From Erpobdella octoculata (taxonomy: Eukaryota; Annelida; Clitellata; Hirudinida; Erpobdellidae): 64,000 nt of DNA. The DNA lies in assembly GCA_963978895.1 (NCBI GenBank), contig OZ022240.1:14380720-14444719 (forward strand), written 5' to 3'. The notes beneath the pieces were generated by a model. The model had not been told where the DNA came from, ran no database searches, and was given only the letters and a program-made list of their open reading frames with translations. Below are positions 36,347-60,770 of the stretch, one piece after another. Position 1 is the stretch's first letter. Each line of letters opens with the position of its first letter. A program made the translations under genes and the position numbers.

Positions 36347-36752
36347 ACAGAAGTTATGAAAGAATGGAAAAGAGAAAATGAGCGTGAACGGGAACGGGAG
36401 AGCAAACGTGAGCGGGAACGGGAAAGCGACCGGGAACGGGAAAGCGACCGGGAACGGAAATGCGACCGGGAACGGAAAAGCGACCGGGAACGGGAAAGCG
36501 ACCGGGAACGCGGAAAGCGACCGGGAACGCGGAAAGCGACTGGAATCGGAAGAGCAAGCTTGGAAGGAAACGCGAGCAAGAAAGAAAATCGATAACAAAA
36601 CTTCTGAGCGGGAAAGCGATCGGGAGCTGGAAAACGACCGAGAGCGGAAAAGCGACCGGGAACGCGACGAAAACGGGAAAGTGGAGAAGGAAACGGGAGC
36701 GAGAGAGACAAGCATTAGAAAACCTCTAAAAACCCCGGGCAACGCCGGGTAA
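36347..36752 (+). mobile_element. Helitron 3' half ending in CTAG before (AT)n
   Basis: The tandem unit GGGAACGGGAAAGCGACC fills 36390-36540. The 3' end has the hairpin CCCCGGGCAACGCCGGG followed by TAACCCCGCTAG (to 36752), and then T and a long (AT)n run. Confidence 0.85.
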
Positions 36753-36760
36753 CCCCGCTA

Positions 36761-36850
<90 letters not shown>

Positions 36851-37385
36851 GCGTATGTATGTGTGTATGTATGTATGTATGTATGTATGTGTATGTGCAT
36901 GTATGTGTGTGTGTTTATGTATGTATGTATGTATGTATGTATGTATGTGTTTTTTTTACAATATTTCGGCACTAAATGCTCATTCAAAGTATGTATGGGT
37001 GTGTATGTTTGTATGTATGTATGTATGTATGTATGTATGTATGTATGTATGTATGTATGCATGCATGCATGCATGCATGTATGTATGTATGTATGTATGT
37101 ATGTATGTATGTATGTATGTATGTATGTATGTATGTATGTATGTATGTATGTATGTATGTATGTATGTATGTATGTATGTATGTATGTATGTATGTATGT
37201 ATGTATGTATGTATGTATGTATGTATGTATGTATGTATGTATGTATGTATGTATGTATGTATGTATGTATGTATGTATGTATGTATGTATGTATGTATGT
37301 ATGTATGTATGTATGTATGTATGTATGTATGTATGTATGTATGTATGTATGAATGTATGTATGTATGTATGTATGTATATGTGTA
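36753..37385. repeat. (AT)n then (ATGT)n microsatellites with a Penelope ORF scrap
   Basis: (AT)n covers 36753-36844. Imperfect ATGT/GTGT repeats follow to 36948. 36950-36990 on the minus strand encodes [13 protein letters not shown], like the N-terminus of a Penelope-like element. About 370 bp of ATGT tetramers follow (37008-37380), with a short ATGC block at 37057-37077. Open frames of more than 150 codons on both strands are artefacts. Confidence 0.9.
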
Positions 37386-37551
37386 GAATCGGATCTAGGG
37401 GGAGAACTGAGAGCAAAAAAATGAGCGGGAAAACGACAGGGAACGGATAACGACCGGGAGCGGGAGCGCAAGCGGGAAGGATACTGGAGCGAAAAAGAAA
37501 CGCATTAGGTAAACCTCTAAAAACCCCGGGCAACGCCGGGTGCCCCCGCTA
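37386..37551 (+). mobile_element. Helitron 3' end fragment
   Basis: GCGGGAAAACGACAGGG-type repeats lead to the hairpin CCCCGGGCAACGCCGGG and GTGCCCCCGCTAG (37551), directly followed by T and (AT)n to about 37620. Confidence 0.85.
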
Positions 37552-37615
<64 letters not shown>

Positions 37616-37620
37616 ATATA

Positions 37621-38262
37621 ATAGAAAATCCTAATTTGTTAACACATTTAAGTTTAAACTCAACAATTTCATTTAGAGCTTGTGTTTTCGGCCCTTTTCG
37701 GTACAACATTTGGATGAGTCCAAGATTAGGGATGCTATGGCCAAACTGTGAATTTTCGTAAATGACTAAATGCCTAGGGAAAAACACACGCGGTGGGAGC
37801 AAATGCCCGTTCCTCGTTATATAAAAGGGAATATATATTATAGGTACCTATGCCTATACAGGTGCTCTATAAGTCTATAACTTGGTTTTACTTAATTAAT
37901 ATTTTTTACAATAACAATACGGAGATATTTTAGTTTGTCTAGATGAGATGTATTGAAGAAATTTTTTATTAGTTCATTTTGCTTGTCTTAACAATTTTTT
38001 ACCTTCTATTTTTAGAATAGCTTATTGACATGATACGCAACATAACAAGTCAATGTAACAAGTAAACATCCACCATCCAATGATCGGTAGGTCGCCGTTT
38101 TGTGAGTGTGTTCGGATCGATGTGGGCGTGCGAATCGTGTTGATTGTTGAATAAAGAAGCTTTGATGATCTCAAAGTTCAAAGGACAAATAATTACATAT
38201 CAATTTTTGGACTAGTTTAAGATTGTGTTCTTGTTATTATTAATTAATTAACATAACTGGGC
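37621..38262. promoter_or_regulatory. upstream region of CDC14
   Basis: Contains the probable promoter and 5' UTR of CDC14. I cannot place a core promoter. The stretch 38090-38140 is GC-richer (GGATCGATGTGGGCGTGCG), which stands out from the AT-rich surroundings and may belong to the transcribed leader. Confidence 0.35.
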
Positions 38263-49868
<11,606 letters not shown>

Positions 49869-51198
49869 TCCCAAATGCTTATGTTGCTTGAAATTTTTTT
49901 AAATTACAATTTTAGCAGCAGCTCTATCAAGATGTCTGTACATCGATAGGTCTCAAAATGTGTTTTTTTACGACTTTCCGACTTAAGACTTCAGTAGTTA
50001 TCAAGTGCCTCCCTGCTTTCGAATTCCCAATTCTCCGTTTTAGTGTGGATGACATCTTGCATTCATTTATTGGACCTGGTGAATTTTTAAAACTGAGTTG
50101 TAAATTAATTTAATGTATTTTAATTTTTATTAATATTTATTATGAATAATGTGCAATTTGTCTGCAAGATTTTTGTTTTTCTTTTAATTTATTTATTTTA
50201 TGGCCACTATTATTAATGTTTGGCAGTTTTTTTTATTGATTTTCTTTTAAGTTTTTGATTGTGTTTTTAGATCTTTCAGCTGTTACCCTTTTGTTTGTTG
50301 GTTTGATGTGCAAACATTTTTATCACCTTTTATCCATTTTTAGTTTTTCTAAAGTCTGTGATTTAACAGGAAATCAATTTTGATATTTATATTCTGTTAA
50401 GATGACAATAAATTGTAAATCTATTGATTCTATTGTGTTATTTAAATTCAAGAGATTTTTTGTGTTTCAACAGAAACATTGTTAATGATGTACATACTTT
50501 GATTCTATCACTATGATGCAATTTACATTTTAAAACTTTCTTCCTTCCATCATGGCTAGTTTTCTTTATGCCAGCTGGTTTTGGTTTTATTATATAACAA
50601 ATTTTATTCTGCAGAGTTTCCATAGAAATCTTTAGTGATAAATCACTGTAATATTTGTTAGAATTACTTCAGCAGTTACATTTACATATGTTTTAAAAAG
50701 CTGGAAATGTAACCTGTTTATCTTTCATGCAGATTTGCTTCATTATGAAGTCAAAAACTTATCAGGGTTCATTCAATACGTAGTGATTAGATTTACTAGT
50801 ATTTGTGATTGGGATTTTTCTATTGAAATGCAGTTTAAAGGTTAATTGCAATAAAGATTTGTTGTGGTCATATACATTTTTTGAAGTTTGTGGTATCTGT
50901 TTTAATGTAATGTTTTGAGATTGGATTGGCTCAAAAGCATAAAGTGAAAGTTGTTTTTACAGGAGAGTAGTAAAAAAATTATTTGTTGGATGGGAAAGGA
51001 AGTTCTTACTGCCTTGCTCTTTGTGTGTGGTGGTGACTGGTGACGTGATAGTAGAGCAGGGGTGGATGGTAGAAACAAAAGGTCTAGTCCGGGATTTTGC
51101 CAGATTTTATTTAAAAAAAAGACAAATAGTACTTTATTAAGAAAAATTTTTTCTAAAAGTGAGTAATGGCCGGAAAAAAGCGTGAGAGTAGTCGTGGA
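49869..51198. other. CDC14 3' UTR and downstream DNA
   Basis: AATAAA at 50407-50412 and another at about 50850 are candidate poly(A) signals. No other genes are recognised. The minus-strand frame at 50902-51330 has no family resemblance. Confidence 0.5.
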
Positions 51199-51660
51199 CA
51201 GGGGCGTCATGTGGGTGTAGAAGACAGTTTCCCCTAAATTGTTTACTTTTTTTGTTGAAAAAATAGCTACAAAGCTTGGAAAAAATTGGGGAAAGTACCT
51301 GCGACTACAACGTCTACTCCCTCCGGTCAACTATTTTTGGAAAAAAGTTTAGCATTAGAAGTATAGATCTTTATAACCTAAGGGCTTCTGAAACATTTTG
51401 TCCTCCCATACTTTTGCTTAAATCACGCTACTGATCGCAAATAATTTTTAAACAATTTTCCTAAAAACTTTTCAACTTTTTTCCCAAAAGCTGATAACCA
51501 AAAAAGAAAGTTCTATAAGACCATCGATAAATTTCAAAACTTTTAAGAACTTCCTATCAAGTTTGTATACATGTTTTTTCGAAAAACGTTTGACTTTTGC
51601 CTGAATTTCCAGTCCGTTATGTTCAAAATTTATGTTTTTTTGCCTGAATTTTGGGGTTGA
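51199..51660. mobile_element. decayed hAT-like terminus
   Basis: CAGGGGCGTCATGTGGG at 51199 looks like a hAT end. At 54118 the complement CAGGGGCGTCATTTGCG faces it, and both share ATAGCTACAA/GTAGCTACAA further in. The flanking 8-mers differ (GTCGTGGA against TCTTGCTA), so this may be two elements or one with altered borders. Confidence 0.45.
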
Positions 51661-51690
51661 GGAGTTAACAACACTCTCTTCACCCTGCTC

Positions 51691-52123
<433 letters not shown>

Positions 52124-52676
52124 CCAATCAAATTTTGTTTATTTTTAAAGCCACGTTTTTAACCCCTCTCCAGGCCTTCATAGAACCGTGTTATATGTCA
52201 AAAATACAGTGGTCAAACTAAGCCGCAGCAACGCGAGACCGGGTACAGCTGTAAAACTAGCTGTAAAATTTATGTAGTAAATAAACATGACACTACAGTC
52301 TACAAAGAAAGCTTTTTGATTCAGAGAAAATTGAAAAACTTCAGGAAATGAATTTTACACTGTTTAAAAGTGTGCAGTAAATGCAGTTGCCTTTTAAAAC
52401 TTAGCAATTACCAATTCCACAACGTAGACAGCCTCTAAAAGCTTTATAAAAGGCCCTTTGTAAATGTTCACATTGATTGATTGAAAAAAAGTTGAAAACA
52501 CAACACCTTAAGAATTAGAGAGTGATCTTTGTTTATTTTTGAATTTTTGGACAAAATGGTAAATCAGATGACGATATATACTAAACACTATCAATGCATA
52601 TGACCGACAAGATAACCTCAATTATATAGTGTTTAATTTTTCCTGTGTATAATTTTATTTCTCAAAACATTTAAAT

Positions 52677-53270
52677 TAGAGCTGCTTTACGATTAAAAAA
52701 TTTAATCGAAGTTAATCGAACGATTAAAAAGTTTAATCAAAAGTTAATCGTGATTTTAACGCAATATTTTAGATAACATTTCTATTTCACAAACTTAGTA
52801 CTTTATATAGCTTTTATTTTAGACTTTCAACATTGTTTATAGCTACATATTATATAGTTTATAGTTACAAATCTAATTTAAGCCTGTTGCTCAAACAAAC
52901 AAATTTGTTCACATCGGTTGGATTGAATGATGCTTGTATTTTGTTCACTATTATACCGCACAGAACGAAAAAACGTTCACATAGTATTGTAATGGTAGAC
53001 GATGACAAGTATTTATTGCCAACTTCTTCGTATCATTGCCACCATTCAAAAAGACATTTAATAAGGTCAATTTCAGGCTTTGTTCCATATCGTTGAAGAA
53101 GAAAATTTGAACTGGCTTTTCTGACAAGTATTTCATTTCATAATCTGATGCGTCATAAGTTCGTAACTGCTTGGTTGGAAGTTTTTGAATCTCGATGTCT
53201 TTCTCACCATCTACAAGTTTCTTTAGATTTCGATTCCATTTGTGTATGAAGCGCGAGAACGATCAAAATT
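52677..53270 (-). pseudogene. hAT fragment, C-terminal region and one terminus
   Basis: The end TAGAGCTGCTTTACGATTAA (52677) is followed by TTAATCGA repeats up to about 52760. On the minus strand 53070-52850 encodes the hAT dimerisation motif: FEWWQ, a stop, then YEEVGNKYLSSSTITILCER and NPTDVNKFVCLSNRL. The second terminus is not found. Confidence 0.75.
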
Positions 53271-54118
53271 GATGTGAATTAAAATGTAATTTTTAAATAA
53301 AAAACCAAAACACGCATTAATAGTTGTTTAAAGAAATTAATGTTTTTAAATAAAAATAAATAAACAAAAACTATACAGTGCATACTACCTATCTACTATC
53401 GCATGGCATTTACCTTGGTTCCCAAAGTCCTGTATCCAGCTTTTGATAGCTACTTTTCTATGAAAAAAAATTCCAAAAACTTATAAACTTTTTTTTAAAA
53501 CGCTGATGTCAGGGAGGGGGTAGTCACAGTTACTTTTTCAAAAACTTTTCTAACAAGTAAGGATAAAAAATAAATTAAAAAAAACTTATTTGCTTCTTTA
53601 TCTGAGTCAACGAACTAAAATTTTTGAATCTAAAACAACCGTTACGCTCAATCTTGTACATTGTTTATTTCATTCATATAAAATCAAAATTCATAAATTT
53701 AACTCGATGTATGGATTAGTTGTTATCTAAAACACTTCGTTCATATATTGTCATTGAGAATACAGATATTCTGAAAGTTTCAAAGCCTTACGTAGATGAA
53801 TGTTAGTCAAATTTGCGTTTACCTGTAACGGTCAACTCGAAATTCAAGTTTTTAAGGTCTAATTCATGTCGGAAACATTAAATTCATGTATTGTCATCCA
53901 TTATAAAACTTTCCTGAATATTTTAGAGCTCTAGGTGGTCGAAAAGTGGGTGAATTTTTGTTTCTAAGATTTGATCACAACAGACAAACAAACAGAGAGA
54001 CGAGTGAAGTTAAATAAAAGCATTTAAAAATGTTGTAGCTACTTTGTTTTCAAAAAATAATTTTTTTTAGACAATCCTTGGGGGCGATTGCCCACCGCCC
54101 CCGCAAATGACGCCCCTG
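53271..54118. repeat. AT-rich dispersed repeat sequence
   Basis: Segment 53870-53990 (AAAACTTTCCTGAATATTTT, GAGCTCTAGGTGGTCGAAAA) is shared, inverted, with 43517-43564. TTTTATAATGGATGACAATACATG (complement) resembles 61295-61325. GACAAACAAACAGAGAGACG at 53985 resembles the 5' leader of the local Helitrons. No coding. Confidence 0.5.
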
Positions 54119-54387
54119 TCTTGCTAGTACTCGATGGATAGGTCAACCGCAACAAATACATTTTCCTGCTAAAACGGCTGGCTTTAAACACTCAAAGAAA
54201 AATTAGAAGTCAAGCCAATTTAAGCTATTTATAAAGCTTTTAAATTTTACAAAAGATATAAATTTCATTTTTAGAGAGCAAAAACTGAATTTTCCTGAAC
54301 GTGGCAAAAAACTGCAAAAAACCCATTCTGGCGGCAATAGCCACCCGAGGTGTGGATTCTGCAAAATGTTGAAGGGCGCGATGATTT

Positions 54388-54590
54388 TTACCAATGCTTT
54401 TATTAACTCGTCGTCTCTGTTTCTCTGTCTGTCTGTTTCTCTGTCTGTTTCAAATCTTGCAATCAATTTTTGAGTCACTTCCTGATGATAGATTTTTTTC
54501 AAATTTTGCATACATGCTCAAGATAGAAGACAATGCAATATTCAATTATTAGTTTTACAATAAGTCAATTAATTTAGTTAATTTTCTTGA
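54388..54590. repeat. dispersed repeat, copy 2 of 3
   Basis: Near-identical to 15828-16030 and 54833-55050 from TTACCAATGCTTTTATTAAC onward. It runs into a 14-bp minisatellite. Confidence 0.88.
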
Positions 54591-54690
54591 GGATTTTATC
54601 GAGGGGTTTCTTGAGGGTTTTCTTGAGGGTTTTCTTGAAGGTTTTCTTGAGGGTTTTCTTGAGGGTTTTCTTGAGGGTTTTCTTGACCAC
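54586..54690. repeat. 14-bp minisatellite
   Basis: About seven copies of TTCTTGAGGGTTTT with minor variants. Confidence 0.93.
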
Positions 54691-54832
54691 AAAACGCTAA
54701 CCGACTGGCAGACTATTTTACCAAGTTAACACGAACCGCACTCACTGACCGCGATTCTCAAGCGTGTACGAAATTTTCATGAAAATAGTTGAGATATTTA
54801 AATTCGATGCTTTTTGATGATATTTTTATTAT

Positions 54833-55203
54833 TATTACCAATGCTTTTATTAACTTGTCGTCTCTGTTTCTCTGTCTGTCTGTTTGTTTCTCTGTCTGTC
54901 TGTTTGTTTCTCTGTCTGTTTCAAATCTTGCAATCAATTTTTGAGTCACTTCCTGATGATAGATTTTTTTCAAATTTTGCATACATGCTCAAAATAGAAG
55001 ACAATGCAATATTCAATTATTAGTTTTACAATAAGTCAATTAATTTAGATAATTTTAATTAATTTCGGTATTTCGATATAATTAAGATATTTCGACTTTA
55101 ATATAAAATAAAAGAGTAATATAAGAAAAAATTGATTGCAAAATTTGTGTTTTAATTACATATAAGAGCATTGGTTTTAAAAATTCGTTTTTAATTTACT
55201 TGT
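54833..55203. repeat. dispersed repeat, copy 3 of 3
   Basis: Matches copy 1 at both ends (TTACCAATGC at the left, ATTGATTGCAAAATTTGTGT and AATTCGTTTTTAATTTACTT at the right) with a different middle at 55070-55127. The TCTGTCTG block is 24 bp longer than in copy 2, so the minus-strand frame (DRETNRQTEKQTDRQ) is kept open. Confidence 0.88.
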
Positions 55204-56268
55204 TCAAATTTAACTCTGACAATCTTCAAACAAAAATGACCATTCGAATATACACCTATATGTTGTATTTTCATGTAAAACATCATATTAGTTAAAAAAA
55301 CAGTTTAAAAAGATATAACTTTTATTTATATTGAATGCAGACAAAAAACGTTATTATGAATGTAACAAAGGGTATCGACGTTCTTTAATTTTTACAAAAT
55401 TGTCCACTAAATCAAGATCTAATATCTAATAGACTGAAGGTATAGCAGAGATTTAACTAACTGGATAATATTAAACCGCAGCCCTTCTTTACTGTCTGTT
55501 GGTGGATTCGGAAGATATGAAAACAAAAATAATGTTGTAATAATGCTATTGAAAGCTGTTGGACCTAAAGAACTGTTGTTATTGTAATAATGATCATTTT
55601 TTACATTGAATGCTTGCTTATTTACCAATTACTTTATTTAGGCGATTGCGTGTTTACGATGTCTTCTGCTTTTGTTTATGTTTACTAAAAAGAATATCGT
55701 ATTTTACATGAAAAAGAATGGAAACGAGTTTGGTATGTTTTTTATTAATTTAAGCTTATAAAGTTAACTTCTAGTACAAACCCATTTCAAATTCAAAATA
55801 TGTCCAATATTCCAAACAAATTTTCTTCGGCGAGAAGCTTGTATTTACTTCACTGGTGAAAGACATAATTCAATAGAAAGATGAATTGACTTTCAGAAAT
55901 AGGACTGCATATTATTCAAGCTCGCTATTTATTCTGATGACCTTTCAGCTAGAGTGATTATAACCTTCTTGCAGGAGGTATAATCTATTTATTAAGAACA
56001 ATGAAACAAAATGTTTCTAGATAAAAATTAACAGATTTTTAAATGTAGAATGGGTTCGTTAGATGGTTCAAAACTTGTACTGTTATATAATTTTTTAAAT
56101 GAAGCCATTTGTCAAAAACCAACACCACTCAAAATAATTTCAATGTGAGGTAATAAATTAGGTCTTACTACTTTTTTTTTAAACGAAAATTGTTCTATAT
56201 ACAAGCGTTTTCTTTGAACAAAACTAACCCAATTCTCAACTCTTGTCGTGTCCTGGCCAACGTTAGCT
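55204..56268. other. no recognised feature
   Basis: AT-rich sequence. The frame at 55419-55628 has no family resemblance. Confidence 0.4.
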
Positions 56269-56269
56269 T

Positions 56270-56475
56270 CTAGGTGCTAAGTTAGCTGAGTTGGTAGAGT
56301 GTTAGCTTTGAATAAGAAAGCTTCACGGTTCGACTCCCATTCACTGCCTAGTATCCCATGTCAACGGAAAACTTAGCGGGTAAAAACGTTTCTCTCCGTG
56401 GGGCATGTAAAAGAGCAGCGCCTCTCAGCTCTGTAAGAGGCGCTATATAAATTCTCAAACATTTACATTTACAAA
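56270..56475 (+). repeat. tRNA-derived SINE
   Basis: A-box TAGCTGAGTTGG (56283-56294), B-box GGTTCGACTCC (about 56327-56337). The body includes a hairpin-like CAGCGCCTCTCAGC/GTAAGAGGCGC stretch, then TATATAAATT and a short ACATTT repeat tail. Confidence 0.78.
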
Positions 56476-57844
56476 ATCGTCCACACTTTTCTGACTTGAA
56501 ATTTCGTTGTGCCATTCCAAAATACTTGCTTTAAACGTGCATTCTAGATTTCTAGATGCTACACTTAAAAGTTGCATCCGGTTTAGTTTATAACACATTT
56601 TTGTGTCTCCTAAGTTTCAAAAGAAACTTGATATAAACTCGCAGTTCACTCCGAGGCATAGCAAGTGGGGGCAGGAGGAAACACATGTCATTTGGAAGAG
56701 ATGCTAAAAATGTTTTTTTTTTAAGTACCCACGAATACTCTTCCCCCTGTCATCAGCTATTTCTGGAGACAAAAGTGTATGAGGGTTTGGAAAATTTAAA
56801 AAAAAGCATTCACAAATACACATCCTCAATTATCAGCTATTTTTCAATGCAAAAGTGTATATGGTTTTGGAAAATTTTGAAAAAGTGTCTTGGAGGAAAA
56901 GCTTACAGATAGAAATTTCTAAAGCAGCATTTGTTTGACCTTTTCCCCGGGTGCCAAAAACCCTCGCTACGCCACTGTATTTACTCTTGGAATTTAACCA
57001 ATATCCGAAAGAGCGTAAAAAACATTTAAATTTGAAAATATATCAATTCACGTTAGATAATGTGATAGAATTTTGTTTTGTCTTACCAAAACAAGTTAAG
57101 AAACATTTCGATGCAGTATTAAAATGTTGTTGCTGTAGGGCCTGTCTTGCTTTTTGTCTTCTGTGTACAAAAAATGAAAAGTGACCATCCTAATGAAAAA
57201 CAGCATTGAATCAAAAAATTGATTAATTTCTATAAAAAAATTATTTTTTTTCACAAAATTTGCATTTATTATTTTGATTTTTTGCCTTAACTTTGTGAAA
57301 TTTACCAAACTTGAAAACTTTCTAGGCCTTATTTTTACAAGTTTGCATACTCACAGATCTATAAAAGAACATAAACTTCATTCATCGCCTTCCAAATAAA
57401 CGGCACTCGATAGATGAAATTTCTTCTTGGCTTCTGGTGAGAGCCACACCAGTCATACAATCATTTTTTGCATCCCATCATTTCTCAAAAATCTGATCTG
57501 GCTGGCTGTAACACCTTACCATTTTGAATCTGCAATATCAAAAATATCAAAACTAAAGTAATAGTAGGTATAATTTTAATTAAACGTATTTTTAAGAGTA
57601 GGTGAAAATTTAAAATCATAAAACAGAATTTGAAAAGGTTGAAAAAAAAACATGATACAAATGACTCGCAAACGTTTAGTCTATTTGCCATTCGTCCCTT
57701 TACGTTTCGTCTCAAATATCAGTTAATAAGAACGAACATTTTATTTTATCGGCTTAATTGTTCAACTTGTCATACCTAGTGTCATTAATCTACTGGTAAA
57801 AGTGTATAAAGTAATTTTTATTAACTAAGTTAGATACATAAAAG
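56476..57844. other. no recognised gene
   Basis: Short frames (56685-56912, 56951-57184, 57096-57308, 57485-57715) show no family resemblance. GTCTATTTGCCATTCGTCCC near 57678 looks like element-derived sequence but I cannot pair it. Confidence 0.35.
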
Positions 57845-57869
57845 TTGAGTTTTTTTAAAGTATCGTATT

Positions 57870-58545
57870 TTAAACTTAAATGTGAAGTGGTCCGGGACTT
57901 CAAATATCTTGGTTCTCACATAAACTCAGATGTCAAAGATATTGAGGCCAGAATCGCACTTGCATGGGGGGCCTTCCACAAACTGGAGAAGATCCTCACC
58001 TCCAGACACGTTGGTGTGATGCTGAGAGTGCGCTTCTTCAACGCTGCATGTGTATCGATTTAGTTGTATGGATGTGAATCCTGGCTTGTAACAAAAAGTT
58101 TGTCGATTAAATTGGACGTGTTTGCCAGAAAGTGTTATCGCAGGATGATCGGTGTGGTTCAGACAGAGGATCGTATGACAAACGAGGACCTGTACGACAG
58201 GGTACAATCAGCTCCTATCAGCACATTGATCCGTCATCGTCAGATGTCTTTCACTGGTCACTGCCTACGTATGAACCAAGATGAACCGGCAAATATATAC
58301 ATGCTGTATACATCGAACGTAAGAGCTAGCAACAGACGCGGCCGTCCAAGAATGTCATACCTCATACCTCGACCAGATGTCAACATACATGGGTTAAGAC
58401 AGAAAGAGTATCGCCGCTGAGGATGTTAGAAAGGAAGCCACGGTGGCCAAAGGAGAGAGATGGAAGCTCAGATATTGTCGTCTGCAGAGTGAAGGGACCA
58501 ACAAGTCCGGACGAAATGTAGTCGGTCGATGATGATGATGATGAA
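57870..58545 (+). pseudogene. LINE reverse transcriptase C-terminal fragment with (GAT)n tail
   Basis: DFKYLGSHINSDVKDIEARI, LYGCESWLVTKSLSIKLDVF and RKCYRRMIGVVQTEDRMTNE are typical of the post-catalytic part of LINE proteins of the type also seen at 62514. One stop interrupts it after 58063, and the frame fails after 58420. It ends in a GATGATGATGATGATG tail (58527-58545), as some RTE-like elements do. Confidence 0.8.
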
Positions 58546-58670
58546 ATGTGGGTTGCTAGGAACAAATTATTTTACTGATTATATATTTAAAAAACATTTT
58601 TACCTAAATTGTTTACTATTACTTAACAGTTCTGAAACATCGTTGCTTATTTAACTTTTCTAATTTCAGG

Positions 58671-59655
58671 AATGTAAAGCGATTTTCAGCTACAGACAAA
58701 ATTATAGTATTGCTACTTTTAAATGGAAACCAAGGTCAGGAGGTAAAGCAAGTCAGTACATAAATGTCTTTATATTGTTGAAATTAACTGTTTTCAATGT
58801 CCAATGAAGTATAAAAGCCGCATTTGTTTAATTTTAAAAATGTTTGGAGTAAGACCAAATCAGAGATGAACATGGGTCCATTATTGGCGACTCAACCAAA
58901 CCCACCAATTACTCACCCCAACCCAACCCAACCTACCAGGAAAGTAAAATTTTTAACCCAACCAACAGATATTTAAAAAAAATTACAATGAGAAAAAAAA
59001 ATTGGACCCAACCCAACCCATGTCCACCTTTGATTTTGTCCATAAGACTTTCATACAATACAATTATATTATTTTTAACTAATTCCATTTCAGTTTAATT
59101 TATTTAAAAATTGACAATTTTGGTCAAAGACATTAAGATATTCCGGTTTAAATTAAAGTTTTTCTTCATGAAGTCTAATAAATCGACAGTGGCGTTGACA
59201 CTAGTTGACAGTTATGTGGTTTTTTGCACTGCTGCACGTGCTCCCGAGCTTATAGAAGTTTTTCTCTTGAAAGCTATACTGCACAGTGTTACTTTCTGAC
59301 GAATAATTTTTATAAGTAAAAGACATGCAAATACAAACTATTCTGTTTTTTCCCAAAAACGCTTGCATAAAAACAGAGTTTATTTATCTAACCTCAAACG
59401 ATGACTCGAATTAAAAGAACTGTTAAAATCTTTGTTTGAACTTTTTACGGTCTAATATCATAGCAATATGTGATTTCTGATGTGGTCTCAGGCATATGGG
59501 TAAAATACAAGGGTTTTTACGCTTTTAACCGCATAGTTGATTTAAATTGTTACAATTTTACAGAGAAATGTTTGGCTGAGTTTTCTGTTGACTCGAAACT
59601 GGTCAAACTTCGTCCATATGAGAAGAAATTTGAAGAAGCTTTAGAATTAGTTTAG
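58671..59655 (+). other. possible coding exons of an unidentified gene
   Basis: 58671-58732 has a good acceptor (TTTCTAATTTCAG) and a GTAAAG donor, and reads ECKAIFSYRQNYS in one frame. 59490-59655 reads IWVKYKGFYAFNRIVDLNCY and DSKLVKLRPYEKKFEEALEL to TAG. Another candidate is at 61493-61643. Composition and splice-like borders suggest coding, but I recognise no family and cannot join them reliably. Confidence 0.3.
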
Positions 59656-59715
59656 TTGGTTACATCAATGGTTTATTAAATATAATTCATAATAATTTAT
59701 TGTTATAGAAAAATT

Positions 59716-60770
59716 GCAGCCGGGATTTGATTTTAGAATTTTCAAGCAGGCCGGACGGGGTTTGAAACCGGGCCGCATATTTACAAAGCCGGACCAGTTC
59801 GCGACAGACTTTCATTAACACATTTGCCTGCAGCGTAGATAATGTATGCTGGTGAATTAGATTTAAAGCAGGTTGCTGTTCTTGTTTATTTAAAAAAATA
59901 AGTATATGTGATTAAAAAACCAAAAGATGCTAAATTTTCTGTCCAAAGTCAATTTGTATTATAACTTTAAGTCACTTTTTGTGTAAAAGCAATACTCATA
60001 GTTTAGTCCTTTAATTTTTTAAGTAACTAAGTTTTATTATTCTTTTGTACATTATTGAAGTGTATTGTTCATTGACTTCATTCTAATATTGTTTTTTCTT
60101 GGATCGTCTTCACTGAAGAATGAACGACTCAACTATTACAAAGCTTTTGACTTCAAATTTTGCACATAAACGTACTCTTGAAGACAATTCACAAATCAAT
60201 TAAATGATTGGTTATATAATACGTTGCCGCTATAATATAAGGTGCCTAAGAAATTGCAAGTATGTTAAAGGACCTAAAACCAAACACTGAAATGTCGATA
60301 TGTGATTATAAAACTTAAAAAATTAGAAACTTGAAAAATTAGAAACATAAAAAATTAGAAATAAATATAAAAAATTAGAAATAAATATAAAAAATTAGAA
60401 ATAAATATAAAAAATTAGAAATAAATATAAAAAATTAGAAATAAATATAAAAAATTAGAAATAAATATAAAAAATTAGAAATAAATATAAAAAATTAGAA
60501 ATAAATATAAAAAATTAGAAATAAATATAAAAAATTAAAAAAATTATGTATTCGTTACTTTATTAAATCCTAAGAGCGTTGTTTACAAAAAAAAAGTTTT
60601 TTACTTATACTTATTTTTATTAAATAAACAAGAACAACAACATGCCTTACATCTGTCAGCTGCATACAATAACTACGCTGCAGGCAGATGTGTTAATGAA
60701 AATGCGTGGCCTGTCGCGAACCGGCCCGGCTTTGTAAATATGCGACCGGGCCGAGGTTTTTTGTGCCAAG
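59716..60770. mobile_element. fold-back element with ~100-bp inverted repeats
   Basis: 59750-59850 and the complement of 60650-60750 share GCATATTTACAAAGCCGG, TTCGCGACAG and CATTAACACAT, then CTGCCTGCAGCGTAG. The arms also contain GGCCCGG-type repeats, as in the Helitrons at 12.5 and 13.5 kb. The outer borders are unclear. Confidence 0.7.
60330..60540. repeat. 20-bp minisatellite
   Basis: About ten near-perfect copies of AAAAATTAGAAATAAATATA inside the fold-back element. Confidence 0.95.

Noticed and set aside
36026..36752. Arg/Glu/Ser and Gly/Asn/Lys repeat proteins (SDRERESDRERE, ATGNGKATGNGK)
   Set aside because: All frames on both strands are open across the same Helitron tandem core; no start, splice signal or family supports a gene.
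36715..37533. Open frames of 136-272 codons on both strands (Tyr-Val-Cys-Met and Tyr-Ile-His-Thr repeats)
   Set aside because: They are translations of (ATGT)n and (AT)n microsatellites; stop-free reading in several frames is a property of the repeat.
60330..60540. Centromeric or regulatory array
   Set aside because: Only about ten copies of a 20-bp AT-rich unit inside a fold-back element; an ordinary minisatellite explains it.
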